From: Pseudoflavonifractor sp. AF19-9AC
GTDB lineage: Bacteria > Bacillota > Clostridia > Oscillospirales > Oscillospiraceae
Direction: 5' to 3'
NCBI RefSeq assembly: GCF_003478995.1
Contig: NZ_QUGI01000011.1
Span: forward strand, 9,728-46,560
Length of the DNA stretch: 36,833 bases
The notes beneath the pieces are model-generated. The model was not told the origin of the DNA and ran no database searches. It saw only the letters and a program-made list of their open reading frames with translations. Shown here piece by piece: positions 15,446 through 23,913 of the stretch. Each line of letters starts with the position of its first letter. Positions within the stretch are counted from its first letter, which is position 1. Position numbers and translations under genes: made by a program.

Positions 15446-16246
15446 TCACACTCCTTTCCCGCCCCGCGCCACCGCCTCCCGCGCCTGTTCCACGCGCTGG
15501 ACGGCGGTGCCGAAGATGGCCGGGGCCGTTTCAAAACAGATGTAGCGGCGGCCTGTGTTGACGGCGGCCACCGCCGTGGTGCCGGAGCCCGCGCAGATGT
15601 CCGCCACCAGCTCGCCGGGCCGGGTGTAGGTACGGATAAAATACTCGCACAGCTCCACCGGCTTTTGCGTGGGGTGGATGGTGTGCTGGACAGACGCAAA
15701 GGCCAGCACATTCCCAGGGAACCGCCGCCCGTCCGGGGAGCCGTTCCCGCTGGGGATATATTTTCCGTAGTTGGAGCTGAGAGAGCCCTTCTTGCAGATG
15801 CGCTCATAGGGCTTGCCCTGCTCGAACTGCGGTTGATACAGCGGGAGCTTTTGGTAGAACACCAAAATATTCTCCGTCTTTTTCAGCGGGGCCCGCCGGG
15901 CGTTGAGAAAGCCGGTACACCGGCTCTTGTACCACACCCACTCGTAGCGGAGCATTTTTAGGTTGGACGCCCCCAGGATTTTGTCATAGGGGCACTGGGC
16001 GAAAAACAGGATGGCCCCGTCCGGCTTGACCGCCCATTTCACCGCCTCCCACAGCTCGGGGAGCGGCAGGGGCACATCCCAAAAGTTGCGGGTGGTGCCG
16101 TAGGGCGGGTCGGTAAGCAGCAGGTCAACCGAGTGCTGGGGCAGGGAGCGCAGGCCCGCGATGCCGTCCATGAGATAGATGCCGGACTCCACCGGGGCCG
16201 CCGGGCCGCCTGGGACACTTTGTCCCAAAGGGGCCCTATCTGTCAT
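15446..16246 (-). CDS. DPPY-type site-specific DNA methyltransferase
   Basis: Putative DNA amino-methyltransferase of 266 residues (beta-type order). The catalytic motif DLLLTDPPYGTTRNFWD comes near residue 45. A recognition region follows (about 110-190), then the AdoMet-binding motif VADICAGSGTTAVAA near residue 225, just after the HPTQKP signature. The ATG at 16246 follows GGAGGCCAGGG and overlaps spoVG by 11 bp. Palindrome copy 9 lies in the N-terminal tail (LGQSVPGG), before the domain. With the MT-A70 enzyme it forms an orphan methyltransferase pair inside the transfer operon. The target sequence is unknown. Confidence 0.88.
   Translation of the reverse strand: MTDRAPLGQSVPGGPAAPVESGIYLMDGIAGLRSLPQHSVDLLLTDPPYGTTRNFWDVPLPLPELWEAVKWAVKPDGAILFFAQCPYDKILGASNLKMLRYEWVWYKSRCTGFLNARRAPLKKTENILVFYQKLPLYQPQFEQGKPYERICKKGSLSSNYGKYIPSGNGSPDGRRFPGNVLAFASVQHTIHPTQKPVELCEYFIRTYTRPGELVADICAGSGTTAVAAVNTGRRYICFETAPAIFGTAVQRVEQAREAVARGGKGV
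16211..16227. repeat. Dispersed palindrome, copy 9 (inside methyltransferase gene)
   Basis: TGGGACACTTTGTCCCA, exact, CTT spacer. It is read as L-G-Q-S-V-P in the N-terminal tail. Confidence 0.95.
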
Positions 16247-16790
16247 CCCTGGCCTCCTTGCCCTTCTCCGGGGCGGGACGGCTGGCGTTGGCCTTGTCCG
16301 CCTCCTGCCCGGCCCGCGCCATCTGCTCCCGGATGGGGGCGGGGCGCAGGGCCTCGGCACGGGCCACAAGCTGCTCCACCGCCGCGTTGTAGGCGTCCAC
16401 GGTCAGGGCGTCCAGCCGCTCCTGCAGCGCCTGGCTCGTCACCCGTGTGGTGGCCCGGTAGCCGCTGCGCGTCCGGTTGGACTCCTTGCTGGGGGGACTC
16501 AAGAACATACCATTCTTGCCATCCACCACCTTAAAATCGTCCACCACGATGCCGCCGATATTGACACTGGCATAGCCCCGCAGGGAGCCCATAGGCTCGA
16601 TGGGCCGTACCATTACCTCGATAGGCAGCGGGGCGGCCTCGATGGATTTTTCCACCCGGAGCTTTACCGCCTCGTCAATGCTGATGCCCTGGCTCTCCGC
16701 CAGCTCCGCGATGGGGGCCTCGAACAGCAAACGGTTCATTTCCTGGATGGCGGCGTCCTGGGTAATGGGGGCCGCCTGGTTTTTTGGCAT
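16236..16790 (-). CDS. SpoVG-family protein
   Basis: Protein of 184 residues with a central SpoVG domain (about 55-110: PIEVMVRPIEPMGSLRGYAS, then GGIVVDDFKVVDGKNGMFLS). SpoVG proteins bind nucleic acid and act as regulators in Bacillota. Copies carried on conjugative elements are common and uncharacterised. The N-terminal helix (about 10-50) and the C-terminal helical tail rich in Ala, Glu and Arg are extensions beyond the usual 85-100 residues. The ATG at 16790 follows GAAGGAGGATTGATTT. Confidence 0.85.
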   Translation of the reverse strand: MPKNQAAPITQDAAIQEMNRLLFEAPIAELAESQGISIDEAVKLRVEKSIEAAPLPIEVMVRPIEPMGSLRGYASVNIGGIVVDDFKVVDGKNGMFLSPPSKESNRTRSGYRATTRVTSQALQERLDALTVDAYNAAVEQLVARAEALRPAPIREQMARAGQEADKANASRPAPEKGKEARDDR

Positions 16791-16812
16791 AAATCAATCC
16801 TCCTTCAAAAGT

Positions 16813-17679
16813 TTAATGGGCCCCGAAGATACTCCGGGCGATACTGCCCGTTTTGAACAGCATGAAACACAAAAGCACCGTGTAGCCCATAGCACCCCAA
16901 ATGGAGCCGATGGGGTCGCCGCTGGTGGCGATGCCCTGGACGAGCACCGCGTAGATCGCCACGCATACCAGGATGAGCAGCCCCTGGAATCCGATGGCGA
17001 ACAGGGACTTGATGTAGTTCTGCCCCATGCCGCCCAGCTCCCGGTTGGCGAGGGTCGCCATAGGGATGGGGGCCAGACTGGACATGACGTAGATTTCCAG
17101 CATACGGCCATACACAATGACGAAAATGACGATGTTCAACGCAAACATACACACCTGGATCAAGATGGACTGCATGAACAGCCCCAGCAGGGAGCCGATG
17201 CCCATGCCCTCCAGCGTGGCCTCCAGGTCGGCCAGCATATCCGCCGTAATATCCGTGGAGCCCTGAACGAGCCCGGACGCGCTGGCAATCACGCTCTGCG
17301 ACACGTCGAACACCGCCATGACAATATTAAAAGTGTTGGAAAGAATCAGGATGGCGATGGCCGTCTTGAACATCCACTTGTAGATGTTCGCCACGTCAAC
17401 CTCGTGCATATTGTTCTTTTCCAAAAGCATCTGAATGAGCTCATAGGTGGCGACAAAGGTCAGCACCATGCCCGCTATCGGCAGGATCACCGTCTCGGAG
17501 AGCTGCCGGATCAGGGAGAACACCCCGGCGTTCCACGCCGCCGGGGTGGTTCCCACCTGTGCCGCTACGTCCCCGACTGAGCTGTTCACGTTGTCAAACA
17601 GCCCGCTCAGATTTCCCATGATGCCGTCAATGAGCAGGTCTTTCAGCCAGCCTGTGAGCCAGTCGGTGAGAAAATCCAT
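16813..17679 (-). CDS. VirB6/TrbL-like polytopic membrane protein
   Basis: Protein of 288 residues with about six membrane helices, for example VILPIAGMVLTFVATYELIQ, AILILSNTFNIVMAVFDV and VCMFALNIVIFVIVYGRML. It is the likely channel platform of the mating apparatus (TrbL/VirB6 group). A loop near residue 195 (SSLAPIPMATLANRE) is characteristic of the ICE family members. The ATG is at 17679 with only a weak ribosome site. It follows the 3' remnant of maff2 by 12 bp, so before the nested insertion it was expressed from the VirD4-Maff2 transcript. Confidence 0.82.
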   Translation of the reverse strand: MDFLTDWLTGWLKDLLIDGIMGNLSGLFDNVNSSVGDVAAQVGTTPAAWNAGVFSLIRQLSETVILPIAGMVLTFVATYELIQMLLEKNNMHEVDVANIYKWMFKTAIAILILSNTFNIVMAVFDVSQSVIASASGLVQGSTDITADMLADLEATLEGMGIGSLLGLFMQSILIQVCMFALNIVIFVIVYGRMLEIYVMSSLAPIPMATLANRELGGMGQNYIKSLFAIGFQGLLILVCVAIYAVLVQGIATSGDPIGSIWGAMGYTVLLCFMLFKTGSIARSIFGAH

Positions 17680-17691
17680 AGGCGGCGAGCC

Positions 17692-17781
17692 TTAAAACAG
17701 GGTGCTCAGAACAGGGATCAGGGTGGTGCCCAGCAGGATGATGCCGCCGCCGGCCATGAGCTGCTTAATTCCCTGACTTTT
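17692..17781 (-). pseudogene. maff2 gene, 3' part (separated by the nested element)
   Basis: Last 29 codons plus the stop of a Maff2-family small membrane protein: KSQGIKQLMAGGGIILLGTT, then LIPVLSTLF. It has no start of its own. It joins in frame with the 5' part at 27020-27144, which ends YGSDNPGS, to give a complete 70-residue protein with the family's continuous GYGSDNPGSKSQGIKQ core. The break is at the TT core at 17780-17781. It is functional only if the nested element excises. Confidence 0.9.
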
Positions 17782-17814
17782 TACTGATGTGCGATAAAGA
17801 AGTAATAGAAGTGT

Positions 17815-17863
17815 AAAAAATTTTGCCGTTCCTATCCGGCACTTAGCTCTTGTGTCGGATAGG
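17815..17863 (-). terminator. Terminator of the recombinase gene
   Basis: CCTATCCGGCAC (17831-17842) pairs with GTGTCGGATAGG (17852-17863), 8 bp beyond the recombinase stop. On the minus strand it is followed by an A-rich stretch and then a run of T, so it is a normal intrinsic terminator that separates the element from the host operon. Confidence 0.7.
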
Positions 17864-17871
17864 TCGGGCGG

Positions 17872-19482
17872 TTATTCGGGCAAGTCCACCTTGCCAACAA
17901 AAGAATAATAAATCTCAATGTCCTGTCTGCGGGTCTTGTTCTCGTCATAGCTGCACTCATGTACAACGATTTTCTCTACAAACTCCCGCAGCAGAGTAGG
18001 GGTAAGTTCTTCAAAGCTGGTATGCCGCCGAACAACATTCATAAACTTTTCTGCGTTCACGGTGGCTTCCTGTGCTTTGGAAAGCTCCGCTTGGATAGCG
18101 GCGGCTTTTTCTTTCAGTTCCCGTTGCTCTGCTTCATAGTCTGCCGACAGCTCTGTGAAACGCTCGTCTGATATGCGCCCGGTCACGCTGTCCTCATACA
18201 GCCGCTTGAAGATAGCGGATAACTCGGCTATGCGTTTCTCGGCGGCTTCCAGTTCCTTTTTCTTGGCGGCGTTCCTGCGCTTGCCCCCGTCCTCGTTCTG
18301 CTCAATCAAGAGCTTTATAAACCGGGCTTCATGCTTTGCCGCATAGCTGGTCACTTTCCGCAGATTGGATAGTACACCAGCGGTCAAGAGGTCGGTGCGG
18401 ATAAAGTGCGCTGTACAGTCATGGGTGCGTTTCTTGTAGTTGCCGCAGATATAACAGTCCTGCTTGCGCTTGTCCGTCTGGTATCGCTGCTGATACATCA
18501 CACTGCCGCAGTCTGCACAGAACAGTATGCCGGAGAACAAGCCCACTTCATCATAGCGGTTGGGGCGTTTGCGCTGCTTGCGAAGCTCCTGCACCCGTTC
18601 CCATGTTTGGGTGTCTATGATAGGCTCGTGGTGGTTCTCGAATATCGCTTGCTTTTCCTCCGGGTTTTCTACGCTGTGCTTGACTTTATAAGAGAGTTTT
18701 TCCGTCTTGAAGTTTACCAGGCAGCCCGTGTATTCCCGGTTTTCAAGGATATGCACAACGGTATTGGTTGCCCACTTGCACTCATAGCCGGGGTGGTAGC
18801 GGCGGGTGCTGCCCGTCCTGCGGTATTCCAGCGTCCCCGGCGTGGGGATTTGCTGCTCTGTGAGCATACGGGCTATCTTGGTCGGACCATTCCCGGCAAG
18901 GCAGAAATTGTATATCTGCTTGACTACGGGTGCAGCTTCCTCGTCAATGATGAAATTTTCGTCCTCGTCCATGAGGTAGCCATACACAGGCTTGCTTGTG
19001 ATAGGCTTGCCACTCATGCCTTTTGAGCGTTTCACTGCTTTGATTTTCTTGCTCGTATCTCTCACCAGCCATTCGTTAAAGATATTCCGCAGCGGGGCAA
19101 AATCATTGTCGCCCTGTGCGCTGTCCACTCCGTCATTGATAGCGATGAAGCGGACACCTTTCTGTGGGAAAATCATTTCCGTGTACATTCCCACTTGCAG
19201 GTAGTTTCGCCCTAACCTCGACATATCCTTTACGATAACTGTCCCGACTTTTCCGGCTTCAATGTCCGCAAGCATGGCTTGAAAACCGGGTCTTTGAAAG
19301 TTCGCACCAGAATAACCGTCGTCCGTGTACCAGCGCAGATTGGAAAAGCCGTTCTGCTTTGCATAGGTTTCAAGGATACGCTTCTGATTGGAAATGGAAT
19401 TGCTTTCGCCTTGCAGCTCGTCCTCATGGGATAGTCTTGGGTAAAGGGCGGTAATTGGTTGTTGGTTGGTCTGTCTTAACAT
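17872..19482 (-). CDS. Large serine recombinase (TnpX-like, DUF4368)
   Basis: Site-specific recombinase of 536 residues that excises and integrates the nested element. The N-terminal resolvase domain carries catalytic Ser18 in LYPRLSHEDE, and DMSRLGRNYLQVG. The recombinase domain (about 165-280) has YGYLMDEDENF. A zinc ribbon follows (CADCGSVMYQ ... CYICGNY), then a long coiled coil (about 390-470) and a C-terminal DUF4368-type segment (LLREFVEKIVVHE). Length and order are standard for TnpX/Tn4451-like enzymes. It is the first gene inside the left end. The start is at 19482 (MLRQTNQQPITALYPRL). Confidence 0.93.
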   Translation of the reverse strand: MLRQTNQQPITALYPRLSHEDELQGESNSISNQKRILETYAKQNGFSNLRWYTDDGYSGANFQRPGFQAMLADIEAGKVGTVIVKDMSRLGRNYLQVGMYTEMIFPQKGVRFIAINDGVDSAQGDNDFAPLRNIFNEWLVRDTSKKIKAVKRSKGMSGKPITSKPVYGYLMDEDENFIIDEEAAPVVKQIYNFCLAGNGPTKIARMLTEQQIPTPGTLEYRRTGSTRRYHPGYECKWATNTVVHILENREYTGCLVNFKTEKLSYKVKHSVENPEEKQAIFENHHEPIIDTQTWERVQELRKQRKRPNRYDEVGLFSGILFCADCGSVMYQQRYQTDKRKQDCYICGNYKKRTHDCTAHFIRTDLLTAGVLSNLRKVTSYAAKHEARFIKLLIEQNEDGGKRRNAAKKKELEAAEKRIAELSAIFKRLYEDSVTGRISDERFTELSADYEAEQRELKEKAAAIQAELSKAQEATVNAEKFMNVVRRHTSFEELTPTLLREFVEKIVVHECSYDENKTRRQDIEIYYSFVGKVDLPE

Positions 19483-19593
19483 AAAATCCTCCGTTTCCGA
19501 CAGCCAGCCCCACTATTCCGTACCTTGATTGTACCACATGGGGCGGCTGTCTGTATAGCGGCAAAAGCGTCAAATCTGCTTCTTTATGGTCGG

Positions 19594-19782
19594 TCAAATC
19601 GCCGTTTTTTGTGTAGCAGCTTCCGCTTCCAGCACTTTCATCATCTTGTCGGCTGCGGTGTCGGTTGCGCCCTGCTTGAAGAAGCCGGAAACGGTAAGGA
19701 CGGAGTTGCCCATGCGGATTTCCGTTACACAGTCCGGGCGGCGGTCTGTTTTGGTGGTGCTTGTCTGTTTGGTTTCTGTCAT
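19594..19782 (-). CDS. TnpW-family transposon protein
   Basis: Protein of 62 residues, MTETKQTSTTKTDRRPDC at the start and then VTEIRMGNSVLTVSGFFKQG, a pattern I recognise as the TnpW family found in Tn4451-like elements. The function is unknown. The ATG at 19782 overlaps the DnaC gene's stop (ATGA) and has AAAGGAGAGCCT before it. The open frame extends upstream, but that part is the DnaC gene in another frame. Confidence 0.75.
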   Translation of the reverse strand: MTETKQTSTTKTDRRPDCVTEIRMGNSVLTVSGFFKQGATDTAADKMMKVLEAEAATQKTAI

Positions 19783-20633
19783 AGGCTCTCCTTTCGCTGC
19801 TTCATCAGTTGCTTTAAGCGTTCCAGCTTTTCCTGTGCGGTTTCCTTTCGGAAGTTGCTGCCCGTGAAGCGGACGGGGGCGCACATGGAAGTCAGCCTGT
19901 CATAGATACGGGCGTGGGGCGTGTCCTGCGGGTGCTGCAATTCCTCCAGCGTGAGGTTGGTCGTGGCGATCAGCGGCTTGCCGCTTCGGTAACGGCTGTC
20001 AATCACGCTGTAAACCTGTTCCAGCCCGTATTCTGTCCCTCGCTCCATACCAAAATCATCAAGTATCAGCAGGGGGTAGCTGCAAAGGCGGGAAATATAT
20101 TCGTTCCTGCCCTCAAAGCTGGCGGCAAGGTCACCCAGTATCGTTGCAAAGTTTGTCATGCACACCGGGACTTCCTGCTCCATAAGGGCGTTGGCGATAC
20201 AGGCGGCAAGGTAGCTTTTTCCCGTCCCCACGCCTCCCCAAAACAGGTAGCCGATATTTTCAGCCTGCATGGTTTCCCAGCTCTCCACATAAAAGCGGGC
20301 GGTTTCGGTCTGTGGGTTTCTGCCGTTGTCATGCTCAAATGTCCAGTTCCGCATAGCAGGGTCAGTAAAGCCCCGGCGTTTCAAGTCCTCTACTTTTTCA
20401 AGGTGCTTCTGTCGGCTTTCGGCGGCTTGCTGCTTTTCACGGGCTGCCCGCTGGCAGTCGCAGTCTGTTGGGTGGCGGTCACGCCCGAAACAAGTCTTTC
20501 CCTCTGCAAAATAGGCTTCTTTGGGCGTATGGCACTTACCGCAGTATAAAAGCCCGTCCTCGCCTGTGTAATCCTCCGCTTCGGTGGTAGTGGTTGTAAT
20601 GTCCGTAATCATAGCTTCAATCTCGTTTTTCAT
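19779..20633 (-). CDS. DnaC/IstB-like replication ATPase
   Basis: ATPase of 284 residues resembling helicase loaders (DnaC/DnaI). The N-terminal zinc-binding part has CGKC (31-34) and CDC (58-60). Walker A GGVGTGKS is at 133-140, and Walker B LLILDDFGME follows at about 188. The C-terminus has the SNFRKE arginine motif region. With the replisome organiser just upstream (ATGA overlap at 20633-20630) it would allow the excised circle to replicate. I chose the ATG at 20633 (MKNEIEAM); the longer frame upstream lies inside the neighbouring gene. Confidence 0.88.
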   Translation of the reverse strand: MKNEIEAMITDITTTTTEAEDYTGEDGLLYCGKCHTPKEAYFAEGKTCFGRDRHPTDCDCQRAAREKQQAAESRQKHLEKVEDLKRRGFTDPAMRNWTFEHDNGRNPQTETARFYVESWETMQAENIGYLFWGGVGTGKSYLAACIANALMEQEVPVCMTNFATILGDLAASFEGRNEYISRLCSYPLLILDDFGMERGTEYGLEQVYSVIDSRYRSGKPLIATTNLTLEELQHPQDTPHARIYDRLTSMCAPVRFTGSNFRKETAQEKLERLKQLMKQRKESL

Positions 20634-21379
20634 AAGCTCTCGCCCTCCTTGCATGAATAATCGGGTATGCCCTGTTTCGGGGCAGCCTTGCCTTTGGCAG
20701 CGTCCTCCTGCGCCCACTTGTAAATGGTGGCTGCATGGCTGTGGTACTGCTTCCCGGTGGAAGCGATATGGCAGGAAAGCCGGTCAAGGTAATACTCCCA
20801 CTTGTCGGGCAGCTCTGTTTTCAGCCCGGAAAGCTCTGTATCGGTCAGTATCACATTGTTGTATCTGCCATAAGCAGCGGGGGCGGGGTGTCCCGTTTCT
20901 CCCTCTCTCTCTTTTTCTATCTCTATCTCTTTCTCTAACTCTATCTCTATCTCTGGTGGACGAATGTCGGACAAATGTCCGCCTTTTGTCCGGGGCGGTA
21001 AAAGTGCCTTGTTTTCCAGCCTTGCAGCCCGTTTCCTCTCGGCTTCGGTAGAGGACTGTCCTATCATCAGCTCAATATCGGTCATATAAAAAGCCCCGCT
21101 GTCAAGCTGCTCCACAAGCCCCAACTGCCGGAAAATCTCTAAAGCCCTCTCAACCGTCCCTATCTGGTGGCGGGTCAGTGTCGCTATCATCTGCGCTGTG
21201 TAGGGGATATGCTCGTCAAGCTGCAATTTCCCGCCGTTTTTCAGCGATTTTAAGTACAGCTTCAAGAGGATATTGGAGTATAAAATCCCGTCTTTCATAT
21301 CTTCCAGCAGCACAATGGAGTCGCTGTCAAAAAAGTTCTCTTTCAGCTTGAGGTAGTAATACTTGCGGTTATCTGCCAT
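20630..21379 (-). CDS. Phage-type replisome organiser protein
   Basis: Protein of 249 residues with an N-terminal replisome-organiser domain (MADNRKYYYLKLKENFFDSD; LKLYLKSLKNGGKLQL; a winged-helix-like TAQMIATLTRHQIGTVERAL). A highly charged Glu/Ile/Lys repeat follows (about residues 150-170), and then a C-terminal helical domain ending YSHAATIYKWAQ-like. It likely binds the replication origin and recruits the DnaC-like ATPase encoded next. The ATG at 21379 follows AGGAGGACAGGGACA and overlaps the small upstream gene by 11 bp. The simple GA-rich repeat in the gene (about 20900-20960) encodes the charged stretch. Confidence 0.82.
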   Translation of the reverse strand: MADNRKYYYLKLKENFFDSDSIVLLEDMKDGILYSNILLKLYLKSLKNGGKLQLDEHIPYTAQMIATLTRHQIGTVERALEIFRQLGLVEQLDSGAFYMTDIELMIGQSSTEAERKRAARLENKALLPPRTKGGHLSDIRPPEIEIELEKEIEIEKEREGETGHPAPAAYGRYNNVILTDTELSGLKTELPDKWEYYLDRLSCHIASTGKQYHSHAATIYKWAQEDAAKGKAAPKQGIPDYSCKEGESL

Positions 21380-21581
21380 TGTCCCTGTCCTCCTTTTTCC
21401 GGCGTTTGGAGTAGTAGCGGGGGCAGAGTATGATAACCGCCCGGAAGCTCTGCTTGCAGCTATGGGTACAGCCCCGGCAGAGGTCGTTGTATGTGATACG
21501 GTCGCAGGTGGTATTCCCAACTTTCACTTGCCGCAGGAAAAAAGACCATTCCAGCCGCCGTTTCTTGCTCATTCTTGGCAT
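21369..21581 (-). CDS. Small cysteine-rich, basic protein of the nested element
   Basis: Protein of 70 residues, MPRMSKKRRLEWSFFLRQ at the start. Four cysteines lie in the middle (TCDRITYNDLCRGCTHSCKQ) and one more near the end, with a basic C-terminus (KRRKKEDRDNGR). It looks like a small zinc-binding, nucleic-acid-binding protein. I know similar ones only as hypothetical proteins of mobilisable elements. The ATG at 21581 follows AAAGGAGCGCACCC. It leads into the replication genes. Confidence 0.65.
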   Translation of the reverse strand: MPRMSKKRRLEWSFFLRQVKVGNTTCDRITYNDLCRGCTHSCKQSFRAVIILCPRYYSKRRKKEDRDNGR

Positions 21582-21765
21582 GGGTGCGCTCCTTTCTGCC
21601 GTTTCCGCTGGTGTGGCGGTATCGGCGGTAATTCTGTATCATCTCGGTATCATTTTCGGGGTTTTTCTGCCCTGTAAGCCCGTTAAAAAACCCTTTGGTA
21701 TTGCGGATAGGGTACGGGGCAGCCCCCTTGTTCTGTATAGGTTCGGGTACATTTTGGGGCGGTTT
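21582..21765. other. Short gap between relaxase and replication genes
   Basis: No supported gene. It should hold the promoter for the minus-strand replication genes. I see no clear promoter or strong repeat by eye. Confidence 0.4.
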
Positions 21766-23388
21766 TTATCGTTCCTGTTCCTGCCTTTTCACAGGCTTGC
21801 GTTCCCGGCGTAAAATCTGGTCGATATTGCCCTTGACAGTCTGTAAGCGGCGGTATTCCTCCCGTTTTGCCCGGTAATCGTTGTAGCCGCTGTTTTTCTC
21901 TTTGATAAGGGCTTCAATCTCTGCTTGCAGGGCTTTATAGCTTGGCAGCTTGGAAATGCCGTTCTCCCTAAAATAACGGGCGGCTGCGTCTGCTATGATA
22001 AAGTCGCTTTCGTGCTTCTGTCGGTAGGCTGCTTTTGCTTTGGCGTTTTTCTGCTGTTTCAGCCCGTCCCGGACAGGGCGGGTCTTGGAATAGGCAAGCA
22101 CCTGCCGTTGCAGCTCCTTTTTCCCGTCCAGCGTCTTTTCCACCTGCTTCAGCTCTGTAAGGCTTTCCCGCATGGCGGTATAGGCGGCAGAACAGGCTTC
22201 GTCCAGTTCCTCCGGGGAAGAAAAGCCGTACTGCTGATAGGCGGTAACGGTAGCCGCCATTTGCTTTAGATTGTACTTTGCCGCCCAGCGGTCATAGCCC
22301 ACGCCCTTGCCCTCGGCTCGCTTAGCTTCCCGGTCAACCATGCGTTGCAAGGTGTTGTCTGCCGGGGTGGTTTTTGCGGCTTTTTCCTCCTGCAAGCGTC
22401 CCTTTTGGGTATGTGGGTATTCCGGTATGGCTTTGGGCTTTTCGGCGGCTCTGTGGGCGTTCTGCGTGAGCAGGGCAAGGACAGCAGCCTTGTCAAAATC
22501 GTCCCCCAGCTTCCGGGCTGTGATAGGCTTTGTCCTGTCCGGCGTGAGGTAGGAAAGCCGCCCCCGGCTCTCCTTAACGGTCACACCCTCCCGCAGCAAA
22601 AGGGAAGAAAACTCGTCAAAGCTGGCGGCTTGGGAAAGTGCCTGCCGTATCGTCCGGCGCAGCTTCGCCTTGTCCGTTTCAAACTTGGTAGGCTTGGTCG
22701 GCTGTCCGGCGGCTTCTCTGGCGGCATTCTCTTTATCAAGGGCAAGCTGCCCTTTCTTTGCCGCCCAGTATTCCCGTTCCGTTATCCGTTCCTTGCTGCC
22801 GTTCAAGAGGTCGATTTGGTAAAGCCCCTCCCGGTGGCACATCTCCATGACTTCACTCTTGAAATATTCCATAGCGGCATTGGTGCAGCGGTGCTTGCAG
22901 CCCTCCCTTGTGTCGGCTGGTCTGTCCATGTAGGGCAGAAGCGGGACTTCATAAATCCGCAGGGAGTTGATGACGATATGCACATGGATATTCCCGCTGT
23001 GGTTATGCCCGTCCGGGTGGGTGCAGATTAGGGCTTGGTGTCCGGGGAAATGTGCCTTGCAGAACTGTTCCCCCAGTTCCTGCGCCCGGTCTGTGGTCAA
23101 GCCGTTGTCTGTCCCGTCCCGTGGGTCAAAGCTGATGATATAGTGGTGGCTTTTCACATCTTCCCGTTTTTGGTTTTTCTCATAGCGGAGATTAGCCCGC
23201 ATACAGGCAACAGCGAAATCCTCGCCCCCGCAGTTAAGGGAAGAAATGCGGTAATCCTCCCTCGGTATCAGCCGCCCGTTTTCATCAAGGGTGGGCTTCA
23301 TGGTAAACTCGTCATGCTCAAATGTGAGGTAGGCTTCCGCTGCGCCATAGTCCGCATTTTTAGAGCTGATATGTTTGAATGTTGCCAA
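21766..23388 (-). CDS. Relaxase of the nested element
   Basis: DNA relaxase of about 540 residues (Relaxase/mobilisation nuclease family), responsible for mobilising the nested element. The N-terminus reads (M)ATFKHISSKNADYGAAEAYL. The metal-binding motif is HVHIVIN, preceded by THPDGHNHSGNI. The C-terminal third (KGVGYDRWAAKYNLKQMAA; LAYSKTRPVRDG; TVKGNIDQIL) is clearly related to the outer ICE relaxase. I prefer the TTG start at 23388, which gives MATFKH after GTAGGTGA; the GTG at 23397 lies in the ribosome site. It overlaps mobC by about 29 bp. Confidence 0.88.
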   Translation of the reverse strand: MATFKHISSKNADYGAAEAYLTFEHDEFTMKPTLDENGRLIPREDYRISSLNCGGEDFAVACMRANLRYEKNQKREDVKSHHYIISFDPRDGTDNGLTTDRAQELGEQFCKAHFPGHQALICTHPDGHNHSGNIHVHIVINSLRIYEVPLLPYMDRPADTREGCKHRCTNAAMEYFKSEVMEMCHREGLYQIDLLNGSKERITEREYWAAKKGQLALDKENAAREAAGQPTKPTKFETDKAKLRRTIRQALSQAASFDEFSSLLLREGVTVKESRGRLSYLTPDRTKPITARKLGDDFDKAAVLALLTQNAHRAAEKPKAIPEYPHTQKGRLQEEKAAKTTPADNTLQRMVDREAKRAEGKGVGYDRWAAKYNLKQMAATVTAYQQYGFSSPEELDEACSAAYTAMRESLTELKQVEKTLDGKKELQRQVLAYSKTRPVRDGLKQQKNAKAKAAYRQKHESDFIIADAAARYFRENGISKLPSYKALQAEIEALIKEKNSGYNDYRAKREEYRRLQTVKGNIDQILRRERKPVKRQEQER

Positions 23389-23758
23389 CAGCGTCACCTA
23401 CTTTCTGCAAGACTTCAAACTTTAGGGCAGCAAGGTCGGAAACCACCGCCCGTACCTCCCCGGCAAGCTGCGGGTAGGGGCTGTGCCACTCGTTCAGCGT
23501 CCGGGCTATCTGGTTTAAGTTGCCGCCGATCCTGCCGTATTCGGCGGTCAGTTTCCCGACAGCGGCAAGCAGCTCGTCATTGACAGGAGAAACGGTTATG
23601 ATGGGGCGTATGGCTGCCCCGGTTATGGCTTGCCGGATAAACTCGGCTTGGCTCATGTTGTAAGCAGAAAGCCGTTGGGCAAACTCGGCGTATTCTTCCT
23701 CGGTCATGCGTGTTTTGACTACCCGGCTGCGGTGCGGTGTGTTGTATCGTTTTCGCAT
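23360..23758 (-). CDS. mobC: MobC-like protein of the nested element
   Basis: Protein of 132 residues with an N-terminal ribbon-helix-helix-like part (VVKTRMTEEEYAEFAQRLSA, then MSQAEFIRQAITG) and the MobC motif GRIGGNLNQIARTLNEW. It is the relaxosome partner of the overlapping relaxase gene. The ATG at 23758 follows GAAAGGAGGTTTTACC. The open frame continues upstream through the oriT-like region, but without family similarity, so the ATG is the proper start. Confidence 0.87.
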   Translation of the reverse strand: MRKRYNTPHRSRVVKTRMTEEEYAEFAQRLSAYNMSQAEFIRQAITGAAIRPIITVSPVNDELLAAVGKLTAEYGRIGGNLNQIARTLNEWHSPYPQLAGEVRAVVSDLAALKFEVLQKVGDAVGNIQTYQL

Positions 23759-23868
23759 GGTAAAACCTCCTTTCTGTGCGTGGTGTCCTCTCACTAATAG
23801 GAGAAAAACGGGGTGTGAAGCGGAACTGTTTTTGAAAAATCCGAAAAAATATTTTGAAGGATTTTTAA

Positions 23869-23913
23869 GCGGCGCAAGCCGCATAAGCAGGGTTTGGGGA
23901 AGGCACTCCCCAA
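23869..23913. other. oriT: Putative oriT of the nested element
   Basis: A hairpin GCGGC-GCAA-GCCGC (23869-23882) is followed by TTGGGGA (23894-23900) and TCCCCAA (23907-23913). Read on the complement it gives TTGTTGGGGA...TCCCCAAACCC, the same motif as in the outer ICE (2896-2919). It lies about 110 bp upstream of mobC. Confidence 0.6.

Noticed and set aside
20900..20965. GA/CT-rich run as a regulatory microsatellite
   Set aside because: It is in frame within the replisome organiser gene and encodes a charged Glu/Ile/Lys stretch; no evidence of slippage or another role is visible.
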